Shown piece by piece: positions 35,401 to 44,353 of a stretch of 64,000 bases of DNA; position 1 is the first letter of the stretch, and every line of letters starts with the position of its first letter. The notes beneath the pieces were generated by a model. That model saw only the letters and a program-made list of their open reading frames with translations. It was not told the origin of the DNA and searched no databases. Source of the DNA: Bog-473 sp963750075 (GTDB lineage: Bacteria; Actinomycetota; Acidimicrobiia; Acidimicrobiales; RAAP-2). The stretch lies in contig CAVVPG010000004.1 in the NCBI GenBank assembly GCA_963750075.1, positions 1 through 64,000 on the forward strand, in the 5' to 3' direction. The translations under genes were made by a program, and so were the position numbers.

Positions 35401-37110
35401 TCCTCGGGCCGGTTGCCCGGTGCCCTGACCGCGACGGCCTCGGCCACCGTCGACGGCAACGCGGCCACGGCATGGCAGCCCGGGCTCGGGGCGAATTCGC
35501 AAGTCGGCTCCACGCTGACCTACGACCTTGCCAAGCCCCAGGCGCTGAGCGGGTTGACCATGCAGGTGATCGCCGACGGGCGGCACTCCGTGCCCACCGC
35601 CCTGACCATCACTTCGGGGAGCCAGGTGCAGAAGGTGACGCTCCCGGCGATCGCCGACAGCAACGTCCCGGGCGCGGTCACCACGGTGCCGGTCTCGTTC
35701 CCGGCGATGACGGGCTCGCACTTCTCCATCACGTTCACCGCCGTCCGGCCGGAGTACGCGGCGAACTACTACTCCGCCGGTCCGCTGGAACTGCCGCTCG
35801 GCATCGCCGAGATCGGGATCCCCGGCGCCCATGCCGCCCCGACGCCGGCCGATCTCCCCGGCAATTGCGTCTCGAACCTGCTGGCCATCGACGGCCGGCA
35901 GATCGACGTGGCGATCGTGGGGTCGGCGCAGCACGCACTCCAGAACGGCGAGGCGCAGCTCGTCCCGTGCGGGCCCGACAGCAAGGGAATCACGCTGGGC
36001 GCGGGGACCCACGTGGTGACGACGGCGGCGGGTCACAACGCGCCCTGCGCCAATGCTCCGGCGACGTGCACCGGTTGGAACATCGACCAGCTCGTCCTCG
36101 ACTCGGCGGCCGGCGGCAGCCCCGGGCCCGCCGCCTTCCCCACCTCGGCCGGGACGCCTGCGCTCTCGGCCACGCAGCCCGGGCCTGCACCGTCCGTGAC
36201 CGCGACCTCGTCGCACATCGACACCCACGGCGGCGACGTGACAGGCGCGGCGCAATCCTTCGAACTGGTCCTCGGCCAGAGCGTGAACAAGGGGTGGCAG
36301 GCGGTGGCCGAACCAGGTCCGAAGGCGGCCCCGGGCGCGCACGCGGTGGACCTCGGGGCGCCCCAGCTGGTCGACGGCTTCGCCAACGGCTGGCACGTGA
36401 GCGCGGCGGACCTGCACGAGCTCGGCGGCCCGGACTTCACGGTCGCCCTGACCTGGACTCCCCAGCGGGAGGTCTGGGCCGCGCTGGCCGTGTCCGCCGC
36501 CGCCCTGCTGCTGTGCCTGGTGCTCGGTTTCCTCCCCCTGCGCACCCGCCGCTGGGTGCGGGCCCGGCTCCCCCGCCGGCTGCGGGGCCCGGCCGGGCCC
36601 GATGCGCCGGAGCGGCCGGACGTGCCGTTCGACGCACCGGCCCTGGCCATGCCGTTCACGCCGCCGCCCAAGGCGGAGCGCCGGCGCGGCTGGCGTCGCT
36701 ACCCGCGGGCCCTGCTCATCGGCGCCGTCACCGGCGGTGTCGCGCTCCTCGTCACCCCTCCGGCGGCCGGTCTGGCCGTCGCCGGCGTCGTGACGCTGGG
36801 ACTCCTCGTCCCGTGGGCCCGCGCCGCCGCCACCGTGGGTGGGGTGGCGTTCATCGTGGCCGGCTGCCTCAACGTCGTCGAGGGCCAAAAGGTGCACCAC
36901 TACTTGCCGGGCGCCAACTGGGCCGGCTCGTTCGTCCATGCCGGCAACCTGATCTGGCTCGGTGTCGTCCTGCTGCTGGCCGATGCGGTGATCTCCGGTC
37001 TCGGGTTGCGGGTCCGCAAGCCGCTGGGCCGGCGTGCCCTGCGGGCGGGCGGGGTACCCGAACGCCGGGTCCTCCCGATCCACCCGCCGATCGTGGGGAT
37101 CGATGGCTGA
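32485..37110 (+). CDS. aftD: AftD-like alpha-(1->3)-arabinofuranosyltransferase
   Basis: This membrane protein of 1541 residues has a GT-C catalytic part (about 30-470), with Asp residues in VVTPDTKTYLYLDPTRF just after the first helix. A long extracytoplasmic region follows (about 470-1310). Two stretches there resemble F5/8-type carbohydrate-binding modules (SAIDDNLDTAWITG; ATVDGNAATAWQPG). Hydrophobic helices return near the C terminus. This is the DUF3367/AftD architecture; in mycobacteria AftD adds branching arabinofuranose to arabinogalactan and lipoarabinomannan from decaprenyl-phosphoarabinose. Length is close to the mycobacterial protein. It heads the rightward side of the envelope cluster. 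Whether this organism makes an arabinan is not shown by the window. Confidence 0.82.
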   Translation: MTTSPTVTAPRGRHAATPQAGGKGGWWWIGGAAVVAGFAYAPLLAVRPGVVTPDTKTYLYLDPTRFLSQAAFMWNPTVGLGTVNHQYIGYLLPMGPFFAVFHLLGVQVWVAQRLWLGSILFAAGLGVLYLSRILGLRGPGPAAAALAYMLSPYFLQYAGRISVILLPWAGLPFMLGLTIVALRRGGWREPALFAVIVATVSGINASSIIYVSVAPVLWLLYAVVVLRESTWRRALGTGLRVGALTLGACLWWITGLQVEAAYGVNVLKFTETIPSTSATSNPADIIRGLGYWYFYGTDHLGPWTNAAIRLTQDISQLATSFAVPVVALVAAAFVRWRERSYFLILLLVGLVLSVGPFPYSNPTVVGGELKSFMTDTTAGLALRSTDRATPLVLLALVMLLGSGLTALWSRFTIVGLTTAILVAGLVVANIPSLFLGDTIANNFTQPASLPSYQLAAIDHLNATHPGTRVFAIPGNDFAAYRWGDTVDTPQSALLTRDFVTREQQILGSIATADTLYATDGPLQDGTADMNALAPMARLMGAGDLMVEYDQQYERYGVPQPQLLALQLLQTPLGLTDPVSFGTPRPNTSIDSTLNEQDLAVPGNIGWPSPIVTYTVPDPRPMLRGESDSGAVVMEGDATGLDNLAGLGLLNTNSAIYYAGTLAKDTARLHDLSSLGAQLVLTDTNRKQAFRWDTLTANAGYTETPSDNPAKTDLSDSPVELFPGTTITSKSYATYVGAVNVTASSYGNSVSYTPENQAYSAIDDNLDTAWITGTFVPDPAGQWWQAQLTNPVTTDHITLVQPQRGDRARWVSAVTLTFDGKHPVRYDLTPASHLPSGQTLTFSARTFHTLRVTIDGTTDDTAPPASASAVGFAEVEIPGVQVRQVIQMPSQMLSTLGAASAANRLTVVMTRQRTSQYPPRDDPETTISRQFTLPTARTFTLSGSAGLSALIPDDEIDRLVGRTPAASDVRDAYSSGRLPGALTATASATVDGNAATAWQPGLGANSQVGSTLTYDLAKPQALSGLTMQVIADGRHSVPTALTITSGSQVQKVTLPAIADSNVPGAVTTVPVSFPAMTGSHFSITFTAVRPEYAANYYSAGPLELPLGIAEIGIPGAHAAPTPADLPGNCVSNLLAIDGRQIDVAIVGSAQHALQNGEAQLVPCGPDSKGITLGAGTHVVTTAAGHNAPCANAPATCTGWNIDQLVLDSAAGGSPGPAAFPTSAGTPALSATQPGPAPSVTATSSHIDTHGGDVTGAAQSFELVLGQSVNKGWQAVAEPGPKAAPGAHAVDLGAPQLVDGFANGWHVSAADLHELGGPDFTVALTWTPQREVWAALAVSAAALLLCLVLGFLPLRTRRWVRARLPRRLRGPAGPDAPERPDVPFDAPALAMPFTPPPKAERRRGWRRYPRALLIGAVTGGVALLVTPPAAGLAVAGVVTLGLLVPWARAAATVGGVAFIVAGCLNVVEGQKVHHYLPGANWAGSFVHAGNLIWLGVVLLLADAVISGLGLRVRKPLGRRALRAGGVPERRVLPIHPPIVGIDG

Positions 37111-37127
37111 TCCCCGCATCGGGTCGC

Positions 37128-38342
37128 TCAGCGGGACCGGGTCGCCTCCTCGGCCAGCGCCTCGAGAGCCCGGCAGGCGGTGGCGTCCCAGCTGAACCAG
37201 CGTGCCCTCGTCAACGCACCCTTCGAGAGGCGGCTGCGCAGCACCTCGTCGCCCAGCACGCGGCCGAGCGCTGCCGCGAACTCCCCCACGTCCTCGACCA
37301 GGATCCCCGACTCGCCGTCGAGCACGGCGTCAGCATGCCCCGCGATGGCGGTGGCGACGGCAGGCGTCCCGCATGCCGCGGCCTCGGTGAGGGTCATTCC
37401 CCACCCCTCGCGCCGAGAGACGCTCGCCACGACCCAAGCTCGCCGGTACCACGACACGAGCTCCGCGTCGCCCACCCGCCCCGGCATGTGCACCCACTCG
37501 GAGGCTCCGAGCTCGTCGCGCAGCGCCTCGAGGGCGGGCCTCGCATACCCCTCGCCGATCACGACGGCCTGCAGGTCGGGTTGGTCGCGTTTGACGCGGG
37601 CCAGGGCCCGCAAGAGTGCGTCGAAGCGCTTGACGGGGACGAGTCGCCCCACCGCGACCACCAGGGGCGTGGGCGAGCGCTGCCCCCCGGGCGAGTAGAG
37701 CGCGTCGACGCCTGGCGGCGCAACCGTCACGCGGTCCGCGTCGAGGCCGAGCATCTCGACGATCTCGGTGCGCGACGAATCGGAGAGCGTCATGATCCGG
37801 CTCGAGCGGTAGAAACGCGGCGCGATCTTTCGCTCCATGGTGTCGCCCATGCGGGCGAGCACGGGGGGCAGCCGCACCATGCCCCACATCTCGGCGTGGA
37901 CATGGTGCAGGAAGACCAAACGGGGACCTCGGTACCACAGGGGCGACAGGAAGGGCATGCCGTTCCAGATCTCGACCAGCGCATCGCCGGGCCGATGCCC
38001 CATGCGGACGCCCTCCCAGGCGGCCCCCGGAAAGACGGCGTACCGGCCGGACCGGCGCAGCACTCGATACCCGTCGCGGGTCAGGTCCTCGGGCGCGCCC
38101 GGGACCGCCGAGGTGCGGAACGTGATGTCGAGTCCGGCGGCCGCCCACAGCGACGCGATCTTGTGGGCGTGCAGCTCCGAGCCGCCCGCCTCTGGGTCGT
38201 CGAGGTCCCGCCAGGCCACGAAGTGGATGCGCCGGAGGCCCGCCTCGGCCGCGATGGAGGACAGCATCTCGTGGTCGGGACGCATGTCGTGGCCGAGGCG
38301 GCCCGGGGGCACGGCGGCGACGTGCCCCGAGTCGTCAGCCAT
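37128..38342 (-). CDS. GT4-family glycosyltransferase
   Basis: The 404 residues form two Rossmann-like lobes. Features: an N-terminal HFVAWRDLDDPEAGGSE with the acceptor-side GGSE, VGRLVPVKRFDALLRAL (start of the C-lobe, near 230), and the SRREGWGMTLTEAAACGTP block that holds the Glu residues binding the sugar nucleotide. GT4 enzymes are retaining and use NDP- or GDP-sugars in the cytosol, commonly mannosyl or glucosyl transfer onto lipid carriers. It is convergent with the AftD-like gene and leads, in the leftward operon, after the flippase. Donor and acceptor are unknown. Confidence 0.85.
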   Translation of the reverse strand: MADDSGHVAAVPPGRLGHDMRPDHEMLSSIAAEAGLRRIHFVAWRDLDDPEAGGSELHAHKIASLWAAAGLDITFRTSAVPGAPEDLTRDGYRVLRRSGRYAVFPGAAWEGVRMGHRPGDALVEIWNGMPFLSPLWYRGPRLVFLHHVHAEMWGMVRLPPVLARMGDTMERKIAPRFYRSSRIMTLSDSSRTEIVEMLGLDADRVTVAPPGVDALYSPGGQRSPTPLVVAVGRLVPVKRFDALLRALARVKRDQPDLQAVVIGEGYARPALEALRDELGASEWVHMPGRVGDAELVSWYRRAWVVASVSRREGWGMTLTEAAACGTPAVATAIAGHADAVLDGESGILVEDVGEFAAALGRVLGDEVLRSRLSKGALTRARWFSWDATACRALEALAEEATRSR

Positions 38343-38346
38343 CCGG

Positions 38347-39810
38347 TCAGGTTAGCCGCGCGGGCTGCCTCCCCACCCTGAGCCTGTGGACGGCGGCGAA
38401 GCCGGCCACGATCACGACCAGCACGACGGCCTGGGTGATCAGGTCCACGACCGCAGTCGCCCGGGGAGACCCGTGCACCTGGAGCACCGCCACGGTCAGT
38501 GCCGCCGCTCCCCCGACCAAGACCAGCACGACCCAGCGCCGGCCGATGGCAAGCAGGTACATGGTCAAGACCACCGAGACGCTCAGCATGATCATGGCGA
38601 GCACCAGCGGCGCCAGCGCGTCGGCGGCCGCCGTGTAGGCGTGGTGGAACACGAGCTCGAGCAGCGTCTGGGGCGCGACCAGCGCGACGCCGAGCAGGAG
38701 CACCGACGGGACGGCCAGCAGGACGAGCACGACGGCAAGCTGGCGCAGCGCGTGGCCCCCCTGGCGCCAGCGGATGGCGGCCTCGGGGAGCAGATAGCCG
38801 CCGAGCACGACTGCACCGAACACGATCGCCTTGCTGCTCACCGACACCGCGGCGTAAGCGCCGCTGTGCGTCGGGTTGTCCCGTCCCACCACCAGCACGT
38901 CGACATTCTGCAGCACCGCCACCATCGACAGGGAGATCGACGCCACCGCGAGGTCCAGCGCGACCGTCCGCCGCTCGGACGTCCCCGTCTCGAGCACCGG
39001 GTCCGGCCGCACGGCGGCAACCCAGCCGGCGGCGGCCCAGCGGTGCAGCGACCGGCCACCTGACCAGGCCTGCACCGCGAGGTAGCGCGCGTGCCCGGCC
39101 GCCACGACTTCGCCGATCAGCACTCCCACCGCGGCACCCGAGGGCCCGAACCCGGCGAGCACCAGCACCAGCACCGCCACGAGGCGCACGCCGATCTCGA
39201 CCAGGAGGTTCGCCGCCAGCGGCCGGTAGGCCCGGTGCGCCTGCAGGAGGCCGCGATCGAGCGACAAGAGCACGAAGAAGGCCGCGGCGGTCAGGATCGC
39301 TGCGATGCCGATGCCGCTCTGCTGGTTCAGGAGCACAGCCACGCCGTGCCGGCTCACGAAGACGATGGCGGCCCACGCCAGGACCAGCATCGTGCCCTGC
39401 CGGTGCACTCGGCCTGCCCAACGGCGGACCAGGTGGCCCGTCCCGTCCTCGTGCCACAGGGTCACCCGGCGCACGACGGCGACGACCACGGCCGAACCGG
39501 GCATGGACAGGATGAGGTACAGACCGGTCAGCTGGTTGAGGACTCCGTAGCTGTGCGGCGTGAGGAGGCGCGCCAAGGCGATGGTGAGCACCACGCTGGC
39601 CCCGTTGGCCAGCACGCCGGCCGCCGCCAGCGGGCCCGCCTGGAGCAGCCCGGCCCGCATCGACTCCACGCCGGGCCGTGCCTCTGCGTCGAGCAGGAGT
39701 TCCGCTCCGAGATTGGGCCCGACCGCATTGGGTGCGAGCGACATCGCGGCCGGCACGGACTCGACGACGACCTCGGCCGGCGGCGACTCGGCCGCCTCCG
39801 GCTCGGTCAC
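38347..39810 (-). CDS. Lipid-linked oligosaccharide flippase-like (MOP superfamily)
   Basis: This 487-residue protein has a 60-residue Glu/Ala-rich cytoplasmic N terminus followed by many hydrophobic helices in the layout of Wzx/MATE-type polysaccharide exporters. Helix one carries LANGASVVLTIALARLLTPHSYGVLNQL, abbreviated here as the APEEFG-like GLY element. Such proteins move undecaprenyl-linked glycans across the membrane. The GTG start overlaps the SGNH gene stop (GTGA), and the GT4 gene follows four bases later, so they are one operon. A teichuronic-acid or repeat-unit exporter is the likely role. Confidence 0.75.
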   Translation of the reverse strand: MTEPEAAESPPAEVVVESVPAAMSLAPNAVGPNLGAELLLDAEARPGVESMRAGLLQAGPLAAAGVLANGASVVLTIALARLLTPHSYGVLNQLTGLYLILSMPGSAVVVAVVRRVTLWHEDGTGHLVRRWAGRVHRQGTMLVLAWAAIVFVSRHGVAVLLNQQSGIGIAAILTAAAFFVLLSLDRGLLQAHRAYRPLAANLLVEIGVRLVAVLVLVLAGFGPSGAAVGVLIGEVVAAGHARYLAVQAWSGGRSLHRWAAAGWVAAVRPDPVLETGTSERRTVALDLAVASISLSMVAVLQNVDVLVVGRDNPTHSGAYAAVSVSSKAIVFGAVVLGGYLLPEAAIRWRQGGHALRQLAVVLVLLAVPSVLLLGVALVAPQTLLELVFHHAYTAAADALAPLVLAMIMLSVSVVLTMYLLAIGRRWVVLVLVGGAAALTVAVLQVHGSPRATAVVDLITQAVVLVVIVAGFAAVHRLRVGRQPARLT

Positions 39811-40721
39811 ACGTGTGCCCCTGCCGCCGCCTCGCTTTCCACGCCGATGCGATCGACCTCGGGCAGGATCTCCCGCTGCAGCAGCAGGCCGCCCGCAGTG
39901 CTGATGTGCACGCCATCGGGCCGGACGTCGACCCCGTCGAGGGATGCGGTGTAGACGCCGTCGGGGCTGAGCAGCCGGTTGAGGTCGATCACCTCGACTT
40001 CGCCCGGGTCGGCGCCTGCCACCTGGCGCACCAGTGCGTTGTAGGCCTGGACGCGGACCGGCGCGTTCTCCGACCATGGCAAGCCATCGGGCTGCCGGTC
40101 ACTCGGGTCGATGTAGGGCATGGTGAACAGCACCACTTTGGCACCAATCCCATGGAACATGGCGACGGCCGCCTGGAGCTCCGACGTCAGGTGCGCATCC
40201 CAGGCGGGCTCACCGATGTGGGCCCATTGCCCGTGGAACAGGTGGTCCGTCACCTCCCAGCGGCCCAGTCCGATCGCCACCACTTGGGGCTTCTCCGCCG
40301 CCCCCAGGAGGGGCCACAGGCCCTGCCACTGCGCGCAGCCCTGGGTCGCCGGTCCCGCCGCGCCGGAGGTGAAGATCTCGAGCTGCGGGTCGAGATCGCA
40401 CCCCAGGGCGGCGTGATCGGAGACCGTGACGCCGTATCCCGCCTGCGAGCCCACGGCCAGCCCCACGCCCAGGGTCATGGCGATGGAGTCACCGAGGATC
40501 AGCAGCCGGACGGGGTGCGAGCCATAGGCGCCGGCATGTTGCAGGGCGGCGTGCTCGGACGTGCTGAGTCCCGGCGCCAGCCGGATCGCGACCCGCGCCC
40601 CCGACGCGGCGTCAGCTCGCGCGGCCGGTGCCGCGCCGGCCGCCCCCGGCGCCAGTGCGAGCAGGCAGAGGCAGGCGGCCACGGCGCCCGCGGCACCCAA
40701 TCGGCTTCGCACACCCGTCAC
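39807..40721 (-). CDS. Secreted SGNH-type hydrolase
   Basis: The 304-residue protein has a signal peptide (residues 1-30, Ala-rich cut site). An SGNH fold follows: LLILGDSIAMTLG (nucleophile Ser, block I, near 75), IGLGRWEV (block III position), and DGVHIS (Asp/His dyad of block V) near 275. Such proteins act on acetylated or acylated glycans outside the cell, or serve as acetyltransferase-associated domains. The Gly and Asn of blocks II and III are less clear, so activity is likely but not certain. It stands between the GT-C gene and the flippase in the envelope operon and overlaps the flippase. Confidence 0.75.
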   Translation of the reverse strand: MTGVRSRLGAAGAVAACLCLLALAPGAAGAAPAARADAASGARVAIRLAPGLSTSEHAALQHAGAYGSHPVRLLILGDSIAMTLGVGLAVGSQAGYGVTVSDHAALGCDLDPQLEIFTSGAAGPATQGCAQWQGLWPLLGAAEKPQVVAIGLGRWEVTDHLFHGQWAHIGEPAWDAHLTSELQAAVAMFHGIGAKVVLFTMPYIDPSDRQPDGLPWSENAPVRVQAYNALVRQVAGADPGEVEVIDLNRLLSPDGVYTASLDGVDVRPDGVHISTAGGLLLQREILPEVDRIGVESEAAAGAHV

Positions 40722-40859
40722 GTCCGCTCACGTCCTCCTCGACGCCGTCCTGCCCGGCTCGGCCGCCCGACGGATCCCAGCCCCAACCACACACCGCCCC
40801 ACGCTTCCGACTCTTCGGAGTCGGCCCTTCCCGGCCGGCCCTTGAGCCTACCGCCCACC

Positions 40860-42722
40860 TCAGCGAAGGCTCAGTGCTTTCAAACCGACGCAATTCGGCA
40901 CCCGCATGGTCGCCACCGCACGGTCGGGGGGCTCTTCCCCCATCCTCACACACGATTCGAGCGCGCGGGTCCCCAGGTGGAGCGGCGGCGGGAGCCCCGC
41001 GTCCACCCGGTCCCACACCCAGGCCCCGGCCTGGAGCCGGGGCAGGCGCCCGAGGGCGGCCGTCATGAACGCGGCGGCGTAGGCCGGGTCGCGGCCCCGC
41101 TGGACCGCCGGGGCCGCCGGGTCGGTGGCGATCACCACCGTCGTGACCTGCCACACGGCCAGCGCATGGCGCACGGCCGCATACTGCGCCGCGGACCCCC
41201 CGGGTTTGGGCAACGCCACGCCGAACCCGAGCCGGGCGATCACTCGGAACCCGGATGCGGCTGTCCCGGCCCGGTTCGCCACTCCCTCGGGCCCGCCACC
41301 CCCCGCCTGGCTGTAGTGCATGCCGTTGACCGCCTGCCACGCCATCGAGTTCTGTATCCCCGAGAACGGTGCGGGGTAGGAAAGCAGCACCCGCCCGGGC
41401 GGGAGCGCTGGGGCGACCTCGCTGTACCAGCGAGGCAGGGTCACCGGCTGCATCGCGAAGGGCAGGCGCTCGCCGAAGACGACCGCCATGGGCGCCAACG
41501 CGACGCAGGCGGCCGCCAGGGCGACCTCCGCGCCCCGCCAGCCCGGCTGCAGCACGTGCACACGGTCGAGGATGACGGCCAGCATGACCGCGGCGGCCAG
41601 GAAGCCGAAGGCCATGAAGCGTTGCTCGATCACATTCTCGATCACCGGGAGCCGCAAGAAGACCCGGGCCGGCTCCCACTGCCCGGGGCGCGCCAGCAAG
41701 GAGCAGGCCAGGCACAGGGCGAAGGCGAAGCCGAAGAACCAGAGCCGCCGGTCCCGCCGGAAGACCACCACACCGACGGCCAGGACGGCCAGGAAGCTCC
41801 AGCCTAGGTAGGCGGGCGAGGCGAGTGCAGGCCCCGCGTACCCTCCCAGCGCGAGGAAGATGATGGTCGGGGACGGGTAGGCGGTCGTCACGAAGCTTGA
41901 AGGCAGGAAACCCCCGAGCTTCGAGATGTTGGGCCAGACGAGGCCCGAGAGGTGGGCGGGGCCCGCCAGCGCGAACCAGACCGGCCAGGCCAACAGCACC
42001 ACGCTGACGCCCACGCCGATGGCCAGCGCCCGCGCTGCATGGGGCGCGCGCCGCCGCAGCCCGGCAGGATCGGCGACCAGGGCGGCGGCCACCAACGCGA
42101 TGATGCAGACGACCACGACGACGGCCGCGATGGCCAGCAGCTCGGAGGAGAGGAAGAACTGTGCGAACAGGAGCAAGCCGAGCACGAGGCCGGCTCCGAC
42201 GGCACTGTGGCGCTGGCGAATGAGGATCTCGTCGAGCACGGCCAGGATGAGCGGGAGCAACATCAGGGCCGCCGTCATCAGGTGGGCGAATTCGAGGCTG
42301 TTGAGGACGAAGGGCGAGAAGCCGTAGAGCAACCCGCCCACGAAGGCGGCCGGCGCCCAGGGGGCCCAGCGCCGCACGACCACGAACGCGGTAAAGGCCG
42401 TGAGGGCCGGTGTGACCGTGGAGGCGACGTTGAGCGAGGCCACGGGCCCCCAGATCCACGTCACCGGGACGAGCGGCAGACTGAGTCCCGTCACCGACGT
42501 CTGCGCCAGCAGGTTGATCCCCGTCGGATGGAACAGCGCGGTCGAGAAGAACGGGTTCTGCCCGTGCGCCAAGGCGGTGGCCGGCCACTGGAAGAACCAC
42601 AGGAACAGCGCGGGGTCTCCGCACCCGCACAGCGTGTGGGTCGACGCGCCCTCGGTCCAGGCGTGCACCCACAGCACGAAGCCCACGACGAGGTACACCG
42701 CTCCGGCCGCAACGAGGGTCAT
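40860..42722 (-). CDS. GT-C-like polytopic membrane protein
   Basis: The 620 residues begin at ATG 42722 directly in the first helix (MTLVAAGAVYLVVGF). An extracytoplasmic loop with CGCGDPALF follows, where the Asp could be the metal/donor Asp of a GT-C transferase, then FHPTGINLL and about ten more hydrophobic helices. A 200-residue soluble tail closes the protein. Related actinobacterial proteins are annotated as polyprenyl-phosphate-sugar transferases or YfhO-like proteins. The frame remains open upstream over the preceding gene, but no ATG, GTG or TTG occurs there close enough to use. Function is inferred from topology and the envelope-gene context. Confidence 0.65.
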   Translation of the reverse strand: MTLVAAGAVYLVVGFVLWVHAWTEGASTHTLCGCGDPALFLWFFQWPATALAHGQNPFFSTALFHPTGINLLAQTSVTGLSLPLVPVTWIWGPVASLNVASTVTPALTAFTAFVVVRRWAPWAPAAFVGGLLYGFSPFVLNSLEFAHLMTAALMLLPLILAVLDEILIRQRHSAVGAGLVLGLLLFAQFFLSSELLAIAAVVVVVCIIALVAAALVADPAGLRRRAPHAARALAIGVGVSVVLLAWPVWFALAGPAHLSGLVWPNISKLGGFLPSSFVTTAYPSPTIIFLALGGYAGPALASPAYLGWSFLAVLAVGVVVFRRDRRLWFFGFAFALCLACSLLARPGQWEPARVFLRLPVIENVIEQRFMAFGFLAAAVMLAVILDRVHVLQPGWRGAEVALAAACVALAPMAVVFGERLPFAMQPVTLPRWYSEVAPALPPGRVLLSYPAPFSGIQNSMAWQAVNGMHYSQAGGGGPEGVANRAGTAASGFRVIARLGFGVALPKPGGSAAQYAAVRHALAVWQVTTVVIATDPAAPAVQRGRDPAYAAAFMTAALGRLPRLQAGAWVWDRVDAGLPPPLHLGTRALESCVRMGEEPPDRAVATMRVPNCVGLKALSLR

Positions 42723-42759
42723 CCACGAGCGCCACCGCTTGGCGCCCGTCGGCGCGTGG

Positions 42760-44253
42760 TCAGCCAGGGTCGCGGGTGCCCGCCGTGGCGGCGGTGCGCC
42801 GCGGCAGCACAGGGGCGTCGCGGCCGGTCGATCCCGCCTCGTGGTACTCCTCTTCGACGTTGACCGACCAGATGTCGTGGGAGGCGCCGAACATGTTCTC
42901 CACCGTGAGCATCGCGGTGTACATGGAGTGATCCTGGTTGTTGTACTTGTGCATGCCATTGCGCCCGACAGGGTGGATGTTGGGAGCGTGCTCCTCGAGC
43001 CAGGAGCGGATGGTCGCGACGTTGTCCTTGTAGGCGAAGTCGTAGTACGGGTACGCCTTGGGGACGCGCACCACGTAGCCCCGCTCGACGTCGCCCTCCG
43101 CCGCCAGTCCGAGGCCGATGAGCTCCTTGGTCCCGAGTGCGATCAGCTCGTCGTCAGGCTTGTTCCACATGTCGTCGCCCTCGAAGACGAAGTACTCGAG
43201 GCCGAGGCACGTGCGCCCGTCCTTGACCAGATAGGGCGACCACGAGCCGTAGTTCTGTATGCGCCCGACCTCGACGTCGGTGGCATGGATATAGATCCAG
43301 TTGTCGGGGAAGCTGCGTGACTCGGGCACGATGAGAGCGACGGTGAGATAGTCCCGATAGTGCAGGTCGTCGGCGGCGGCCACGACCGCGGGCGGCGGTG
43401 GCGGGGTGATGGTGTTCACCAGCTCGCGCATCGGCATCGTCGACACCACGTGCGAGGCGGGCACCGTGTGGGTCGTGCCCCCCTGCTGGTAGGTGACCGA
43501 GACCGCCCTCTCTCCGGCGACCTCGATGCCGGTCAGCCGCGCCTCCATCTCGATCGTCCCCCCGGCGGCCCGGACCTTGTCCGCGCAGACCTCCCACATC
43601 ATCCCGGGGCCGTACTTGGGATACTGGAACTCCTCGATGAGCGTCGTGATCTCGGTCTGCCCTCGCCTGGGCAGGATGGCGTTGACGACGGCCTTGCGCA
43701 GGTCCAGGTTCTTGACGCGCTGCGCCGCCCAGTCGGCGGGCATGTCCGAGACCGGCACCCCCCACACCTTCTCGGTGTAGGTCTTGAAGAAGGTGCGATA
43801 GAGGCGCCAGCCGAAGCGCTTCACCAGCCAGTTCTCGTAGTTCGACTCGTCCTTGGGCGGATGGATGCGGGACCACAGGTAGGAGAGCCCGATGAGAAAC
43901 CCCTCCCAGAGGGAGATGTTGCGCAGCACGTTCAGCGCCTTCAGCGGGTAGTCGAGGAACTTTCCCTTGTAGTAGATGCGGCTCATCCGGGGGCGGAGCA
44001 TGAAGTCGCCCTCGGGGAGGATCTCGTGCCATAGGGCCTCGACCTCGTCGACCTTGGTGAAGAAGCGGTGGCCGCCGAGGTCGAAGCGCCATCCGTCGCG
44101 GAGAACGGTGCGGCTGATGCCGCCGACCACGTCGTCGAGTTCGAGGACGACGGGGTGCTCCCCGCGTTTCGTGAGCAGGTACGCCGCGGTCAGGCCGCCC
44201 GGCCCCGCGCCGGCGATGACGACGGGCGCTTCGGCAGGGGTGACCACGAGCAA
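42760..44253 (-). CDS. UDP-galactopyranose-mutase-like flavoprotein
   Basis: The 497 residues begin with VVIAGAGPGGLTAAYLL and an acidic strand end (LELDD), the FAD-binding Rossmann motif. GGISRTV and FDLGGHRFF follow, the amine-oxidase/UGM-type second motif. A long insert (LKALNVLRN to KVWGVPVSDM) resembles actinobacterial flavoproteins placed in arabinogalactan and rhamnan clusters. The C-terminal NNQDHSMYTAMLT closes the flavin site. The reaction could be ring contraction of a UDP-sugar or a desaturation; residues that decide are not obvious. The start is TTG 44253 or GTG 44247. It is followed by the GT-C gene 37 bases later. Confidence 0.75.
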   Translation of the reverse strand: MLVVTPAEAPVVIAGAGPGGLTAAYLLTKRGEHPVVLELDDVVGGISRTVLRDGWRFDLGGHRFFTKVDEVEALWHEILPEGDFMLRPRMSRIYYKGKFLDYPLKALNVLRNISLWEGFLIGLSYLWSRIHPPKDESNYENWLVKRFGWRLYRTFFKTYTEKVWGVPVSDMPADWAAQRVKNLDLRKAVVNAILPRRGQTEITTLIEEFQYPKYGPGMMWEVCADKVRAAGGTIEMEARLTGIEVAGERAVSVTYQQGGTTHTVPASHVVSTMPMRELVNTITPPPPPAVVAAADDLHYRDYLTVALIVPESRSFPDNWIYIHATDVEVGRIQNYGSWSPYLVKDGRTCLGLEYFVFEGDDMWNKPDDELIALGTKELIGLGLAAEGDVERGYVVRVPKAYPYYDFAYKDNVATIRSWLEEHAPNIHPVGRNGMHKYNNQDHSMYTAMLTVENMFGASHDIWSVNVEEEYHEAGSTGRDAPVLPRRTAATAGTRDPG

Positions 44254-44321
44254 GGCAGGTTACTGGACCCCCCGTGCCTCTCCGGGGACGGTGGCCGGCC
44301 GGAATGGGGGTTGGAGCGAAG

Positions 44322-44347
44322 GTCCGGAGGGGCCCCCGGGACCGGAC
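44322..44347 (-). terminator. GC-rich hairpin between two envelope genes
   Basis: GTCCGG (44322-44327) pairs with CCGGAC (44342-44347), and the G/C-rich interior can pair further. It lies just after the PIG-V-like gene and before the flavoprotein gene, both on the minus strand. No T tract follows, so a Rho-type or attenuating role is as likely as a true terminator. Confidence 0.35.
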
Positions 44348-44353
44348 GGCCGG

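Noticed and set aside
32419..37119. A very long open frame antisense to the AftD-like gene
   Set aside because: It has no family motif, is full of Arg/Gly/Asp runs and is explained by the high G+C third positions of the real gene on the other strand.
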